Source of the DNA: Hanleya hanleyi
Lineage: Eukaryota; Mollusca; Polyplacophora; Lepidopleurida; Hanleyidae
DNA: 64,000 nucleotides
Reading direction: 5' to 3'
Assembly (NCBI GenBank): GCA_036873755.1
Contig: JAVTVY010020581.1
Span: 1 to 64,000 of the forward strand
Shown: positions 26,323 to 39,800 of the stretch, piece after piece
Layout: each line of letters opens with the position of its first letter
Position numbering within the stretch: position 1 is the stretch's first letter
Notes under the pieces: generated by a model
What the model was told of the DNA's origin: nothing
The model's input: only the letters and a program-made list of their open reading frames with translations
Database searches by the model: none
Program-made: the position numbers and the translations under genes

Positions 26323-27269
26323 ATAATGAATCCCGTGATAGTAATTATTCGACCACGGGGATTGGATCTCCCAGAAGGATATAACTCGAGTAGAACGCGC
26401 AATAATTAACTGGTGGTATTTGAACGTATTATTCCGGCTGCGAACAAATGTCAAACACACATAACTGGACGACAACAGATACATAACAACTCGGCATATT
26501 CTAATCTTGTCTTTTGGAATATCTGTTCAACACAAATTTTGTGTCAAATGATAATCTATTTCAGCTTCCAAACCAAAGAGCGCCCTTTCATTTATACAAC
26601 GCAATCAGTTACACCCCGATGCCTTCGTGGTCTATAGTGGCTTGCCCTAGCACAGCACAGTTACAGTCAAATGAACAGTCTTTCTTGTCTTCTAGTTAAA
26701 TAGCACACTTCGAGCTAAACCAGCTATTTCCTACACACACTATACAGGAAGTTATATTTATCATACATTTTCTAGGGTAGGAAATGCTGGCAACCATTTA
26801 GCATACGTTCACCATACATTTGTGCGACCCTTCGTAAACATTTCACACTACATCAAATGTATGGTAAATAAAACTGTAGTGATAGGCGCCGTATATATCA
26901 TAGGAAGATGTTGATTGGATTATATTATATTTATGTTTTAATGAATAACTCTACTTCTTCTGCTTTGCTTGGGACAGTTATATGTTTTCCACCCGAAACA
27001 GCTGGATATAAAACTGGAGTACAGTTGTCTTTATCATCTTTTTCGTCACTTTCACCCTCTCGCCATATTCGGGGTTCTATACATCGTCGAATTCGCTAAA
27101 AAAAACAACAGATTTGTGAGAATATATATATTCCACATTTTTTTTCTTCGAAAATAAATAAGACCGAAAACTAAGTTGGCATATAAGAAAAAGTGTGATG
27201 AAAATATCTAAACACCGAGGGTGAGCGAGTTATTGAGTGAACGAGAACATTTTTTTAGTTTTGTTACGA

Positions 27270-27552
27270 CTGTTTACTTACATGTATATGCGATAAACCC
27301 GTCTCAATGTCGCATTTTTATAGCGCTGTCTCACCTATCTGAGCACCATGTCGTATGCATACATGATACTTCACCAGGTCATATTTTGAAACCGCGGGCC
27401 AATCCGACCTTGATCATAATGCCGAGCACCAAGCGAGAAAACAGCATGTCCCATTTTCATGTATTGGGTATTACTGCGGGCGCGGGATTGATTCCAGGAC
27501 CTCACGCTTGTGAGGCGGACGTTCCAACTGCTTGACCAAGACAGGTCGACTG
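27270..27552 (-). mobile_element. tRNA-derived SINE (minus strand)
   Basis: On the minus strand the head reads as a tRNA: an A-box-like stretch (TGGTCAAGCAGTTGG, complement of 27524-27538), a CCGCCTCAC...GTGAGG anticodon-arm-like hairpin, and a B-box-like GGAATCAATCC (complement of 27485-27495). The body runs to about 27270 and includes a GCTTGGTGCTCGGCATTA stretch. It lies just downstream of the last identified SLC6 exon. Head parentage (Val-like) is a guess. The left limit is approximate. Confidence 0.6.
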
Positions 27553-27637
27553 GAATGGAGCTGAATTCATCCTGCGACTGGTTTTCCTAAATATCTTGAG
27601 CGGTTATGAAGACGTGCTTACTATGCCAAGTGTTTAC

Positions 27638-27805
27638 CTGTAGGAAAGAACCTTCCTCTTTTGTCAGATTATACGCCATAACCGCTGGAATGGGTAGAGA
27701 GGAACTTAACGCCAAGATCCAACCAAACACATTCGTCCATTCCGGATACTCGTATGAACCATAATGAGGTGTTCGAAACGTAGCCATTGCGCTAACCAGA
27801 GCAAC
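27638..27805 (-). CDS. SLC6 exon 12: TM11 end and TM12
   Basis: 56 codons, phase 0 both ends: [13 protein letters not shown], then [19 protein letters not shown] and IPAV, the TM12 pattern. Donor GTAAAC implies at least one more exon for the cytosolic tail. Confidence 0.95.
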
Positions 27806-30800
27806 CTGATCGGAATATATAAAAAAAACAATATTTGCAGGGAATCGATATTGAGTACAAGGGTAGCAAATATAATCGGAGGAACAATATATATTATCAC
27901 TGGTATTGTGGAATACTGATATATGGTAAACTATATGTTATATCACTGGCAGAAGAAGGTTCAGTTGATGAGCAATAACTGTACAGTTTCAAGCGGTTAG
28001 CAGCTGAATGGTTCTTCATCAGCATCCGAGCTGTACTACTCAGAAACTTTACTGTAATGGAAATTGTCAGTTCTTAACTGTTGTTGACTGTCTTACAGTA
28101 CCGGTACTGGTCGGAATATCGCAGAATACCACTCAGTCAATTTACAGAACTTTCCAGTGTAAGGCCTTTCTGTTTAATGCTGATCGGTTGGGAACTGTCG
28201 AAGCTTTCATGTGGGAATTCTCCAAACATGTGAAAATATAGCCATAGGTTAAATTGTATTCGCTAAATGTATCTTGTTTCCATTGATCTCGTACCAATAA
28301 AACAATTACCTTTCCATGCGCGGTTAAGAAACAACAGGAATATGTTGTCAACAACTGTTCCACAGATGCCCTTATATTTCAATATGTCAGTCTGTCGTAG
28401 AAGTAAATCTGAAACATAATCCTCACAGTACTGAATCGACAAGGATGATTATAGGTGAAGACAGCAGTACATTTGTCGAACAACTGACGATTATAGGTCA
28501 TTCGGTTATTTTCGTTTTCAAGCGCAGCGTGATTTGAACCAGACGTCTGCATCGTTGACCGAAAATGGAAGATTTTCAGCCTGTGAATAAAAGATATGGC
28601 TGTTGGTGTCCAGTCGTTGTTTTTATCACTAGATATCGTACTGCATCGGCACCAAATCTCGGGTTATTATTATTAGATTTTACACATTTTGTGGTTGTGT
28701 TCCAGTTGATCTTATTGAGCAGCAGTCCGTTATATGTCCAGTACAATGAAAAAATATTTTGACGAAACTGGGCGATTTCATGGATTAATCTGTAGTACAT
28801 AACGAGCACTTGAGAACTTACTTCTTGTCGGAAATATCACTGATCCAATTATCTCTCAATTTCCATTCACTTCATATATATTTAATACAAAATAAGAATG
28901 AATATGTGTTTGTTTTGTGTCTGTCTGGTACTGAAGCAGTCCATTATATTACATGAGGATCAAGTGACAGTCCATTGTAGGCCTAAAATACGGTCAGCTC
29001 AAACTAACGTGAACATACCAGTCAATTACCCTGAACTTTACTAATCCATTCGGAACGTCTCGTAATTCATCATCGGCGTGAGTATCGACTCAGAGAGCAT
29101 GTCTTAAATATATCTATGGGTTACAATTACCAAATGCACTGTTGCCTCAAGAAATGCTAGCTACAATGGAATGGAATGTCGCCATATTTTACATACAATC
29201 ATCTGTTGTCTCATTTTAGCATTGCTGCAATTATCTGGCTGCAAGCAGACGTCATCCCGCCCACAGATGATTCAATACTGTGATCTGAGCACACACTCCT
29301 ATATGCTTCAGCTTCAATCACTAATGGTATTGAGGGTTTACATCAACAGATTATCCTAATTTGAAAGCTGTAATCCTGACAATTCATCATAATATGTTAT
29401 ATTTAAAGGGGAACTGGAGCATCATATATATGACTTAGTTCTGTTACCAGCATGATGACGGGTACCAGGAACTTCCAGCAATACTTCATGAGAGTCAGGA
29501 ACCATCTTCGACAAGCGGGAACCATCTCTTTTATGTTCATTATGAAGCGGTCGGCACCTGTTAATAGATAAACTCGGTATTTATAATATCGTGTATATAT
29601 TTAAAAAGTTTATAACAGCTAAGATGCTATTTAATTTTATATATTTTCTGAATCAATCAATAACTCATATTGGCACATTATATTGAGCGCAGAATGCTAG
29701 ATTGTTGAAAGCGGGTTACAGACAGTGAATTGAACGTGACAAAGTACTAGTTTGTAGGAGATGCTTCCATCACACGAAACAAACTGTGATACTTGTGATG
29801 TTAGGTAGGTAAACCATCGAATATTTCCGCAATCAACTGTTTATATTTCTAATATGTTTGCGGTTTAACTGGAAATATAGCAGCTTCACTGTTACCTCAA
29901 AACTCACCATAAATATAACATAAGATAACACATTCGAGTAGCGCAATGAACTGTACGGTGAAGAGAGACACATACCAGTCTACAACCTGGAATAGGTACA
30001 TTCCGGCCTAAAATATAAACCAAACATCGTATAAACTTATGCTATCTGACAGTTTTATTTCTCACTTTCGCCATCGTGATAATGACTGTACCAAGAACGA
30101 TTGATCATCCAACAGTTACTGGATGTAATCTCCTGTTCAGTGGCTATATGTGTACGGTGTTTCTCGTGGAGCTAATCATTGTTCAGGTGATCGTCGCAAA
30201 TTATGATAATACTAATAGACCATATTCAAATGTGACCAAGATTCACTTAAGTTTATCCGTATTGCGGTTTTGTAGCGACCTCTCTAGTTTCCTGATTTCA
30301 GGGATCCAGATACAACTAGTCAAGCTTTATTTCCGGTTATTTAACGCAGCCCACGTAACATGTTGTAAGTAAAACTGTTTGTGCTCCATGCTTTTCTGTA
30401 AAGTTTGAGCATATAAATGATGATGATGAGAACTATCTTATAATCTTGCTCTGTGTCACCTCATTTTTCTGGCAATACTTACACATTTCCGATCAACCAA
30501 ACTCTTATGAACGGGCCAAGTCCCCTTGAATCGACCTTCCTATAGCAGTTAATTACGGGGCTGCCTAAATTTTTATCCCAGAAATATTTTACGGGTTTTC
30601 TCTCTGCGCATGCAAATTTTTCCAGTTCTTTTTTTGCACCCTAATCACGAAATTCATAATTTCAAGCGTCTGGTCCGTCATTCATACTTCAGCCGTCGTC
30701 CATTAAAGAATAACCGCAGAAAACAGAGGAGTCCATTCATTTAACATTACAAAGGGGAGATAATTCTCAGTAAGGACACCAGGCTTTTAGCTTGTCGTGA

Positions 30801-33800
30801 ATTAGGATGTCTTATAGAGTCGCGTACCCTACTTTGAAATGAGAGAGTATTATAAGGTTCAGCAATATTTCAGCTATATAGCGGCATCATATTGGCAATT
30901 AACATGGATGAGATGGGAGCGACACACCGTGGTGTCAGGAACAAATATGAAAAGTTGAAGGGAGACACCCTGTTTACACATATTACTTAAAGTCCTTAAT
31001 ATGTTATGATTATTTTGGAGTTCTCTCCCCCTTTTTAAGGTTAAATGAATGAACATCTCCGTTTTGTGAATTTCCTAATTAATGTCCAACTAAACTAGAG
31101 CCTTAGGCACTGAAACGGGGCAATTTAAATGTCGAAATAGGCTGTTGGAATGATTCCACTAACTCTTTGAGCCACACAATTTTTCCAGTCTCACAATTCT
31201 TTCAACAAAGATCTCTAGTGAATTAGTGTAATTGTACATGTGATACATGTATATATTAAAAACAATTGTGACAGATGGGGCAAATTCCAAATTTATTATG
31301 AAACCGACTTAATGATATGATAAATTATGTCTTTATAGGGGATTAAAGAAAGCATATATCCTTCAGCAGTAAATGACAAAAAACAGTATTGGGATACAAT
31401 GTAAAAACCTTATCATTAGATGGGAAGAGTCCTCTCATGGTATTATCTTATATATACATGTACCTCCTGCTGTCAGTACACTCCCAGTTTGGGAGGTTAC
31501 AGTCAAGTGATAAAGTAAACACTGAATTACTGGATCATGGAGCTAAGAAATTCTCCAGCAGGTACATGTAGGTCAATTATATTTAAACAGGATGCCTGTA
31601 ATTGACCCTATCCAACCAAGTGAACCAAGGCAGAGGGTCTTGAGGGGTAAGCTTAAATGGAGAAATTCCAAACTGTAACTCAACACACATATTTCATGAA
31701 AATGTAAATGAATACAGGCAAAGTGAAATATCCCATTGTTTTCTACAATGAATTACACTTATACTGGTATTATTTAATACTAAATACTAAAGTTTCAAGA
31801 AAAGTGACTGGCCACTCATCTCACATACGTGTGTGGAATGACGTATCCCAGACGCTGTTACCGTGCGAGATTTACGCTGTATTATTTGAGAAAGGAACGT
31901 CTTCTACTCCCTAAAATATAACGCTTGACCAACACAGACAAGCATAATCCTCCCTGTGTCCCTGTAATAATTGCACATACTCTGTGACCTATCAATGATC
32001 ATATTCATGAAGTCATGAACCAAGTCCTTAATTATGCCTCATAACGTAGTTTCGTTGCAAATTGGTGGCGGCCACTTGATTTATTTCCCATACAATACAG
32101 TGTAAAACTAGTACGGTAACAGCGTCTGGGATACGTCATCCCACACTCGTATGTGGGTTGAGCGCGTGCGGCGCAGGTGGACTATCAAAACCTCGCTTGA
32201 CACGTGCTGCAGCATGATGCGCTTTACCAACGTTCAACAACTTGGTGTGTCGTTGATATTTTTAATGAAATACTGATTGAATTAATGATTTCAATTATAT
32301 GGGAAAAAGAATCCCATAATAACTTGACCATGGGATGATCAAATTACACCATGCTTACTCCATGCGCTTATGACAGTATAGCATGGTGATTTGTCGAATT
32401 TTTCACTACAGGCTGAATTTCCTTACAAAACTGTCCAGACACCGCAAAATAGGATAAAAATAAACAGAAGACAGTTATCTTACACAACGAAACCATTTAT
32501 GCGTATTACTGGCGGTTCGATAGTGGGGTAGGCATGAGCAAAAGCTTTACATTTTAGACTCAATGGTTGGAGAAGGCATAGTGCTCATGAGGCTGAATAC
32601 ATCAGTCCTCAAAATTCATACGTATTGATTTCCACCAAGAAGGTAAACATGTAAATGCTTTATAGATGAACCTTCAAAAATATTCCCCTTCCTTCGCCCG
32701 CTCCTGGATGTAGGGCTTGTAAGGGCTAAATTCATCTGTTACTATTATTATTTTGATCCTGATTTTGATTTGCTACTATTTTCTAAAGCATGGTGGCCCC
32801 CTGTTTTTTATTACACATTCAGCGAGAACTATATGAGTTTAATACAATAGAGCAAACGGGGGAAATTTGATCAGAGAAACTGTGATTTAATGAGCTTCAA
32901 GCAAGAAAGAAGTTATATTTCCCTATGTATTCAGTGTTATGGATATTCAATACATATGGTTGACATATTTTGATAACGAGAAGGGTGACCCCGATTTATT
33001 GTATATATTTTTATCTTCTATTATCATGATGAGTAAATTCTGAAATTGAAAAGAACCTTAACCTCTAGAACTCGTCCTCTATACTTCCTTAAATGTTATA
33101 CAGGAAATAGAAACATCTAGTGGCTTACCCTTGTAACAAACAACAGGCCTATGATATAGAACGCACAGCACGAGACAAGAGTGACTAATGCCTTCCTTCG
33201 TCCCAACGTTGCTGGATAGAGATCAAACAAACCACTTGTCATCGTTTTAATCAACCCAAACTGGAAAGCAATAAAACACAGTGTATATCTACCAAACTAT
33301 AGGTTGTATTATCTCTACTCTCAAAGATCAGACGTTTTCATATTCTTGAATACGGTACATTGCGGTGAATGGAGATCGGGAAGACAGAAGTCGCTGGCAC
33401 CGTATAAGAATTCTTAGATTCATCTCGAGTTGCAGGAATACGTACATGAAGTCGGTGATATGAGGGTAATATTCACTTAAAGATGTCCGCTGCTGGTACA
33501 TGTAAATCAAAGTAATTAACTTTTTGAATAATGTGTGTTGTTGCATTCATAATTGTGTAATATGAGGAAAAACAAAGAACAAAATATAGGTTGGTGTGAA
33601 TTTTGTAGCTGTAGGCAACGGTAAGTGGACTAACCCATGCTTCATTTGATAGCCCAGAAAACATAGTTTTGAAGCATATTCATGAAAAAGTCATATAAAT
33701 AGTTTTTAACTTGGACAGATGTGGCTATGCAAAATTCTCGGCTAGAAGGCTTTTAAAGAAAATCATATCTTTTGACCTAGGAAAGGGGGATGCAAAATGG

Positions 33801-36800
33801 CTGCTAAAGCCAAAAATCACCAGCGGACATCATTAAACCACCTTGGTTGAAATGCAGAATTACACATAATGCTGACGCCTTGAAATCAAAATTGTCTCTC
33901 CACATGAAGACTGATCGATCAATCAATAGTTTTGAACATTTTTGGACTGTAAAAGAGCCACGAAATTGTGTGCATTGCAAAGAGCATATTGACTAGCTAT
34001 ACTGAACATGGTTACTCACAGCGGAATCTATGCCTAAGAAGAAAATGAGTAAAAAGAAGAGGGCCGCCCAGAGCTGAGGAACCGGCATGGTAGCTACAAG
34101 CTGTGGATATGTCACAAACGATAGTCCCGGTCCTATAATAGAAATAGGAAATGTAAGTATCATTTGTTGTGAAAATAGTAAAACATAGTGCAGAAAAAAC
34201 AATTGCGTTTTGAAACCAGAAAAGTATCGTTGTTTTATCGAAATTTGTGACTAAATATCGTACATATAAGCATGATCCCGTAGGATGTTGATACATCATT
34301 CACAAACAGGGAGCTGTTGGTCGATAAATTTGTACGGAGACAATCAGATGAGTTACATTCCGACAGACTTTGGACCGCGGACATTTCGATAGGGTTTGTG
34401 GCGTCTGACACTTATCAGTATCTGGCATGTAGCAGCAGTCTGACTCCGTAATTTCCTTTATCTGAGACAGGCCAAAAGGTCTACGACGCAGAATGTATGT
34501 GTGTATGTATGTATGTATGATAAACTGTAAGATTATGAAATGTACATACTAATTATTAGATTAAATGTGCTCTACACGACCTGCCCAATTAGCTAGAATA
34601 GCACTGCCTTGTACCCAGTGTGCTGCAGTCTCGCGTTATTCCTTGCCTTAGGACTTGTATACGACCAGAGAATTGTCGGATTTAACTATAGGATCATCAT
34701 CATATCTTGACCGCGCGCATGAAAACTGCGGGTAGTTTCTTTCCAGTTGGTACGGTACTCAATTGAAGTTTTGTAAATGGACACCTTCGAAATATCAGTC
34801 TGACGCCGGTACCTACCAGAATTAACTACTTCCAGTACCGGAACACCTCGATGGTTGGCCATGTACCCGAGGCCACTGAAGATGACGAAACCACAGAGAA
34901 TGCAGGTGATAGTATCCAACAGTGTGACTAAGAGAGCATCTCTGTATGGATGAGAAAATATTCCCCATATAAGGTGTGTGATGCTCGAGATAAACTATTA
35001 ATGCTTTTTTTATATCATGATAAATAAGCAATGGTGGATTATAATTTGTGACAAGTTGTCTTGCTATGATAGGATTTAAAACTGGTGTGTTCATTAGCTT
35101 TTCCTTTTTCTCGTGTGTTAACAGATTCCCTCTATCTTAAACGTCTCATTCCAACCAGTATTGTAGTGCAATGGACACCAGTGATATACGGTCTTGCTGG
35201 ACTGGAACGATTTGGGTTACCAAATAATGCCAAAGAAATTGGAACTCTTCTGCCTAAGGTGATGATTTAAGTCGATACACAGTTTTAGTACCAACATAAT
35301 ATCAGTCAAGATAACAGTTAAGATAACAAAACCTACATGTATGTGATAGTTACAAGTACTCAAATTCAGTTCATAAATGAGGAGAAATGCACGCAGTCCA
35401 GAATGCAGTACATTTCAATCGCATACATGTAGATTTTCTTATCTTAACTGAACAGCAGGAAAACGTTGTAATCAGTGATGATGTCACAATTGGCAGCCTG
35501 GCCCTACTGTGGGTCACGTGGTACACCTATTTACCACTTCAAATGTGGAGAGTGTCATTGTTTTCATTATCACGACATTCCAGAATTGATAAAAATCCGT
35601 GTTGTTTTCGCACATGTCAACGTGTGCATGTGTTCTGTTACTGCAGATAAAAAAAATACTCTCTTACCTGACGCAGTTGTGTCGGAATGGATTATAACTA
35701 GACAGCGTAATTATCCCTCCCCAGGCCGGTCCGAGAGAATAAAACACATGTAGAAAAGCTTCTAGCCACACCTGCGAAGGAAAATACATATATTCAGTCA
35801 GCATGAGACTATTTAAGCAAACTGGCATGTTATATATGGAGCAGCATGGAAGATTGGCATATGAATCGGCGAGCGTAACAAGTCGTCCTTGATTTCCTCT
35901 TTTGCATTAATTCATTTTTGAATATTATACATGATACAAGATTGGCATTCTGGAAGGGCTTCAGAGGCGTGAAGCGTGAGACAGATACAAGTGTATATGG
36001 ACATTTGGAACACACTAACTTTAACGCAATTTAATGCAAGAGCTTTTGACCCTCATAACATCACTTGATTTGAAATTAATAAATATCGAAAATATTGATA
36101 ACTTTATCGTTCAATAGAATTTATTGTTACCACAGTCCCTATGACTTTATCCTTTTTAATGATTGTATAGTATATATGTATTGTATAACGGTGTCTAAGT
36201 ATAAATATTATAATGATAGCGCCTTATAATTACATATTTGTATTTGAATCACGAGATGAAAATATATACATTTGCAATCCGAGTTAACGTCCCCTTACAT
36301 TCTATGTGTCAGATCCAACACTCAATATTCCGTCGTTCTCAAAAGAATTTCCGTTTCAATAATCAACAGACGTTTTCGTATGACAGTATCAATTTCAAAT
36401 ATTCATGGAATGAAAATTAAGAAAAAAAAACACACCTCCCTGTTCAATTGAACACCATACATCACACGACGTTCAAACGGTTAAGCGGATTTAGATACGA
36501 TTTACGAATATGCAAATATCTGAGAGATATTTTCACAAATATGCAAATATGTGAAAGATATTTTCACATATATGTCATTCAATCTGAATTATCAGTAGTT
36601 TCCTTCAAATCCAGTGAAGGGTGAAAATATCTTTCACAACGTCCGTCATATAGAGATTATCCACTACAAGTAGATCGTCTGTATAGCGTTTGGCGAATGA
36701 GAAGAAACGGGTTTTGAGATGGCATCGTTTGACAATTTCTGCATATAAGCGTATTGATACCAGGACATATATGTACATAGGTCAGCCAAAGATTGATGCA

Positions 36801-39800
36801 CAACGTGTACCCACTGGGATACCTATACGCTGTTAGGATAGGGTGTTACTGAATTTCACCTGGATATAGTTAATTAGAACTTCAATCAATTCTATAAAAA
36901 AAGAATGTTCCCAAGAATGACATCCGTTATGTGCGGCGTGGAAGCGAAGAAAGCCGGAGATCAGATTTATTGAACATCGATATCATTAATGAAGTAAATT
37001 GTTTAGTAATATCCTGATTAAGAACAGTAGTATAGGGAACTCGCAAGTAGATACGTCTGTACGGTATGTGACCTTTGTCATCTACTTTTCCCGTAAGACT
37101 TTTTGAGATTTTAAATATCCACTTACATTCCACATCTGATTTTTTTTTTCGACTGCAGCACAACAGTTCTCCAAGTACCAATAGTACTTTAACAGCCTGT
37201 AAGGATCTTTTTAACAGAGTGGGCGAAAGTTTGGTTGTACTACTTCTAGCACCAGCTATAATTCTAGCTTTGCATGGTGTTTTATGCATCTTTTTCCTTG
37301 AGTCACTGTTGTGTTTGTTGAATGAACCGCCTAAAGTAATTCCAGTGGAGGAGTAAGTCGATACAGAAGCAGGTGGAATAGCCAAACTTTACTCTTTAAC
37401 CAGTACCTATAATATTCACATATAAATTTTATATTATTTATGCGATGTTAAACCCTAATTCTCTCTCTCTCTCTCTCTTATATTATTTAGAGCCCGGTCT
37501 GCTAGAGCAATGAAGAATGTACTTTCCATGTCTGTAAGAACACCATGGTAATTCTCAATGTTTATCGCGGGTGGTTGGGTGGGTTCAGGTTGCTTCAATG
37601 CATTTTGCTGAGAAGCAACAGGAACTTGATATGTGATGTCTAGCACTGTAATATCACTTGTCTTTATTGCACCATGTAAGCGTCCTGTCTGTGTCTTGTG
37701 CACTGTCCTCCGTGTTTTATAGGGTGGATGGAGGGTGTCTGGTTCCATGCTGCTTCAAAGATTTTGTCTTTGAAGTAGCAGGAACACAACTGGGCTGGAT
37801 GGTGCTTAGTTGGTTCGTCGTGATATAGCTGAAATATTGTTGAAAGCGAGGTTAAATTCTATTCACTCACTCACTCAATATTTATCTTGCCTGAGGGAGG
37901 GTATTCCTGACGATTTGGTGTATAGTATCGACAACGTTGCCTTTACCAAGATCCAACCAGTCAGCGACTGCTGTAGGCTGTACTTTTTCTCGTTTCGACC
38001 ACTCAACAACATATTTTTCAAGGAATATCTTCTGGTCGGCCATGAGATTGATATTCCTCTACTCTCTGTATTTTGGTCCTTTCATGTCCCTTCGGATCCT
38101 TTAGTATTCTGGGCATGTTTATTATTTACAGAGCTTTATCTAAATACAAAGGTTTCAAGAATAGCCGGGCTCGAGGTGTTTCGGTTGTTTCACTGGCGAT
38201 ACAATCGAAAATACGCTATATCTTGACATATTATAGTTATGGCTGGAGGGATTATGTACTCGAATGACACCGATTGTTGAAACTCTTTGGTCAATTGATT
38301 AGGATCCTCAAAGGTAACGTATATAGCACTGTGCGCAAAGTCTGTACACTGTTAGGCGTGTTAGCTGAACCCGCTATTGAAGCGGTTAAACTTTCTCCGA
38401 CCATGGCTGTGGTGTATCCGATTCACGTTGCTTAAAAAGGTGGGTTATATATGAGGTGTCTGAGTTGCGGTTTGTTGCATTGTCGAGTCCTTTATCATTG
38501 TCACTGAAAGCGTATGGGAACACTGAACCAAGTTCCAGCATCCGGAATATATACTATCCAGAATGTATCCATCAAATGGCAGACACATTCTGAAGTGGCA
38601 AATAGATAGACAATGCCTATAACTGGATGCTAAAATTGATATTGTCGGGGACAAAATTTGTTCCCTCTCAAACACAAGCACAGTATTGTGAAAGGATTTA
38701 TATTGTATTATAACGTTAACTACACCGACAGAGGGGTTTTGCTGCCTTCATAAAAAAAATACATAATCATGTACCAGGACCATAAAATGTATGTATGACA
38801 TAAAGACAAGTTCGACAAGAATGAGAAACACATATAGGCAGCGAAGTAACGACAATTGTTAATCTGCGAGAAGCACTTCCTCATATGAAACAGACGCATT
38901 TTCATGAAAGTGTATTGGTATAGGTAATGAGGGTGCTTTCGTTGCGATCTGTCGGTTTGATTTGATTAGACAGTTGCTATCTTACCTGATATTTCGTTAT
39001 TTGATCCCAGCGCGGTACGACAAAGATGAGGATGCCGTCGATGGCTCCGGGAAGACTTGCCGACCAGCCCCCCAGAATGATGAGGAGGACGAATGGCGCA
39101 GTTGCCGTGATATACACCGCCTAATAGCAAAAAGGAGATATGATACGTATATTTTAGTATATTAGCGTTAACCCCGACGTTCGGACCGAACACGCGAACA
39201 CCCATTATATTTATTCTACGAGAGATCAGATATTAAATTATGTTATGTGATACACAATTGTTATGTTCCATGTTATTTTAACACAATGAATTTGGAGTGG
39301 AACAAAGCCAATGTAAAGAAAACTGGGAAAAGTACGCAAAGACGTATGTGTGAAGTTAATTAGACTCGAATATTATTTGTCTAATGTTACGAATGCAGAA
39401 CAGGAATTGAATTGAAAGATTTATAATGGAAATGTGGTTTACTTCAAAGGCGTTCGCTACCTTTGGTTTACCAGAAGTCAACTGATGTATTTCACAAAAC
39501 CGAAATTTATAGACAAATGAGCATTCACATCAATTGTGAATGAATAACGAACTAAATATATCCCTCATAGCTCTCAACAGCTAAAATTTCAGCTATCTGA
39601 GTTATCTCCAAGCTTTCAACATGCTATTTTGGCATTTTCTCTATTGCCAGAAGTCGGCATCGTGAAAAGCCCATATCTTTGTGGGTAAATTCAATCAGTC
39701 AAAAACAAGAAAATATAAGTAAAGAAAATAAATGTTCACCATATTTCTACAATATCATGTTGAGTGCACACGTTTTTAGGTATGCTCTTTTTTCAACTAG

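Noticed and set aside
37810..38226. 138-codon plus-strand frame
   Set aside because: Begins in a SINE and runs antisense to the RT remnant.
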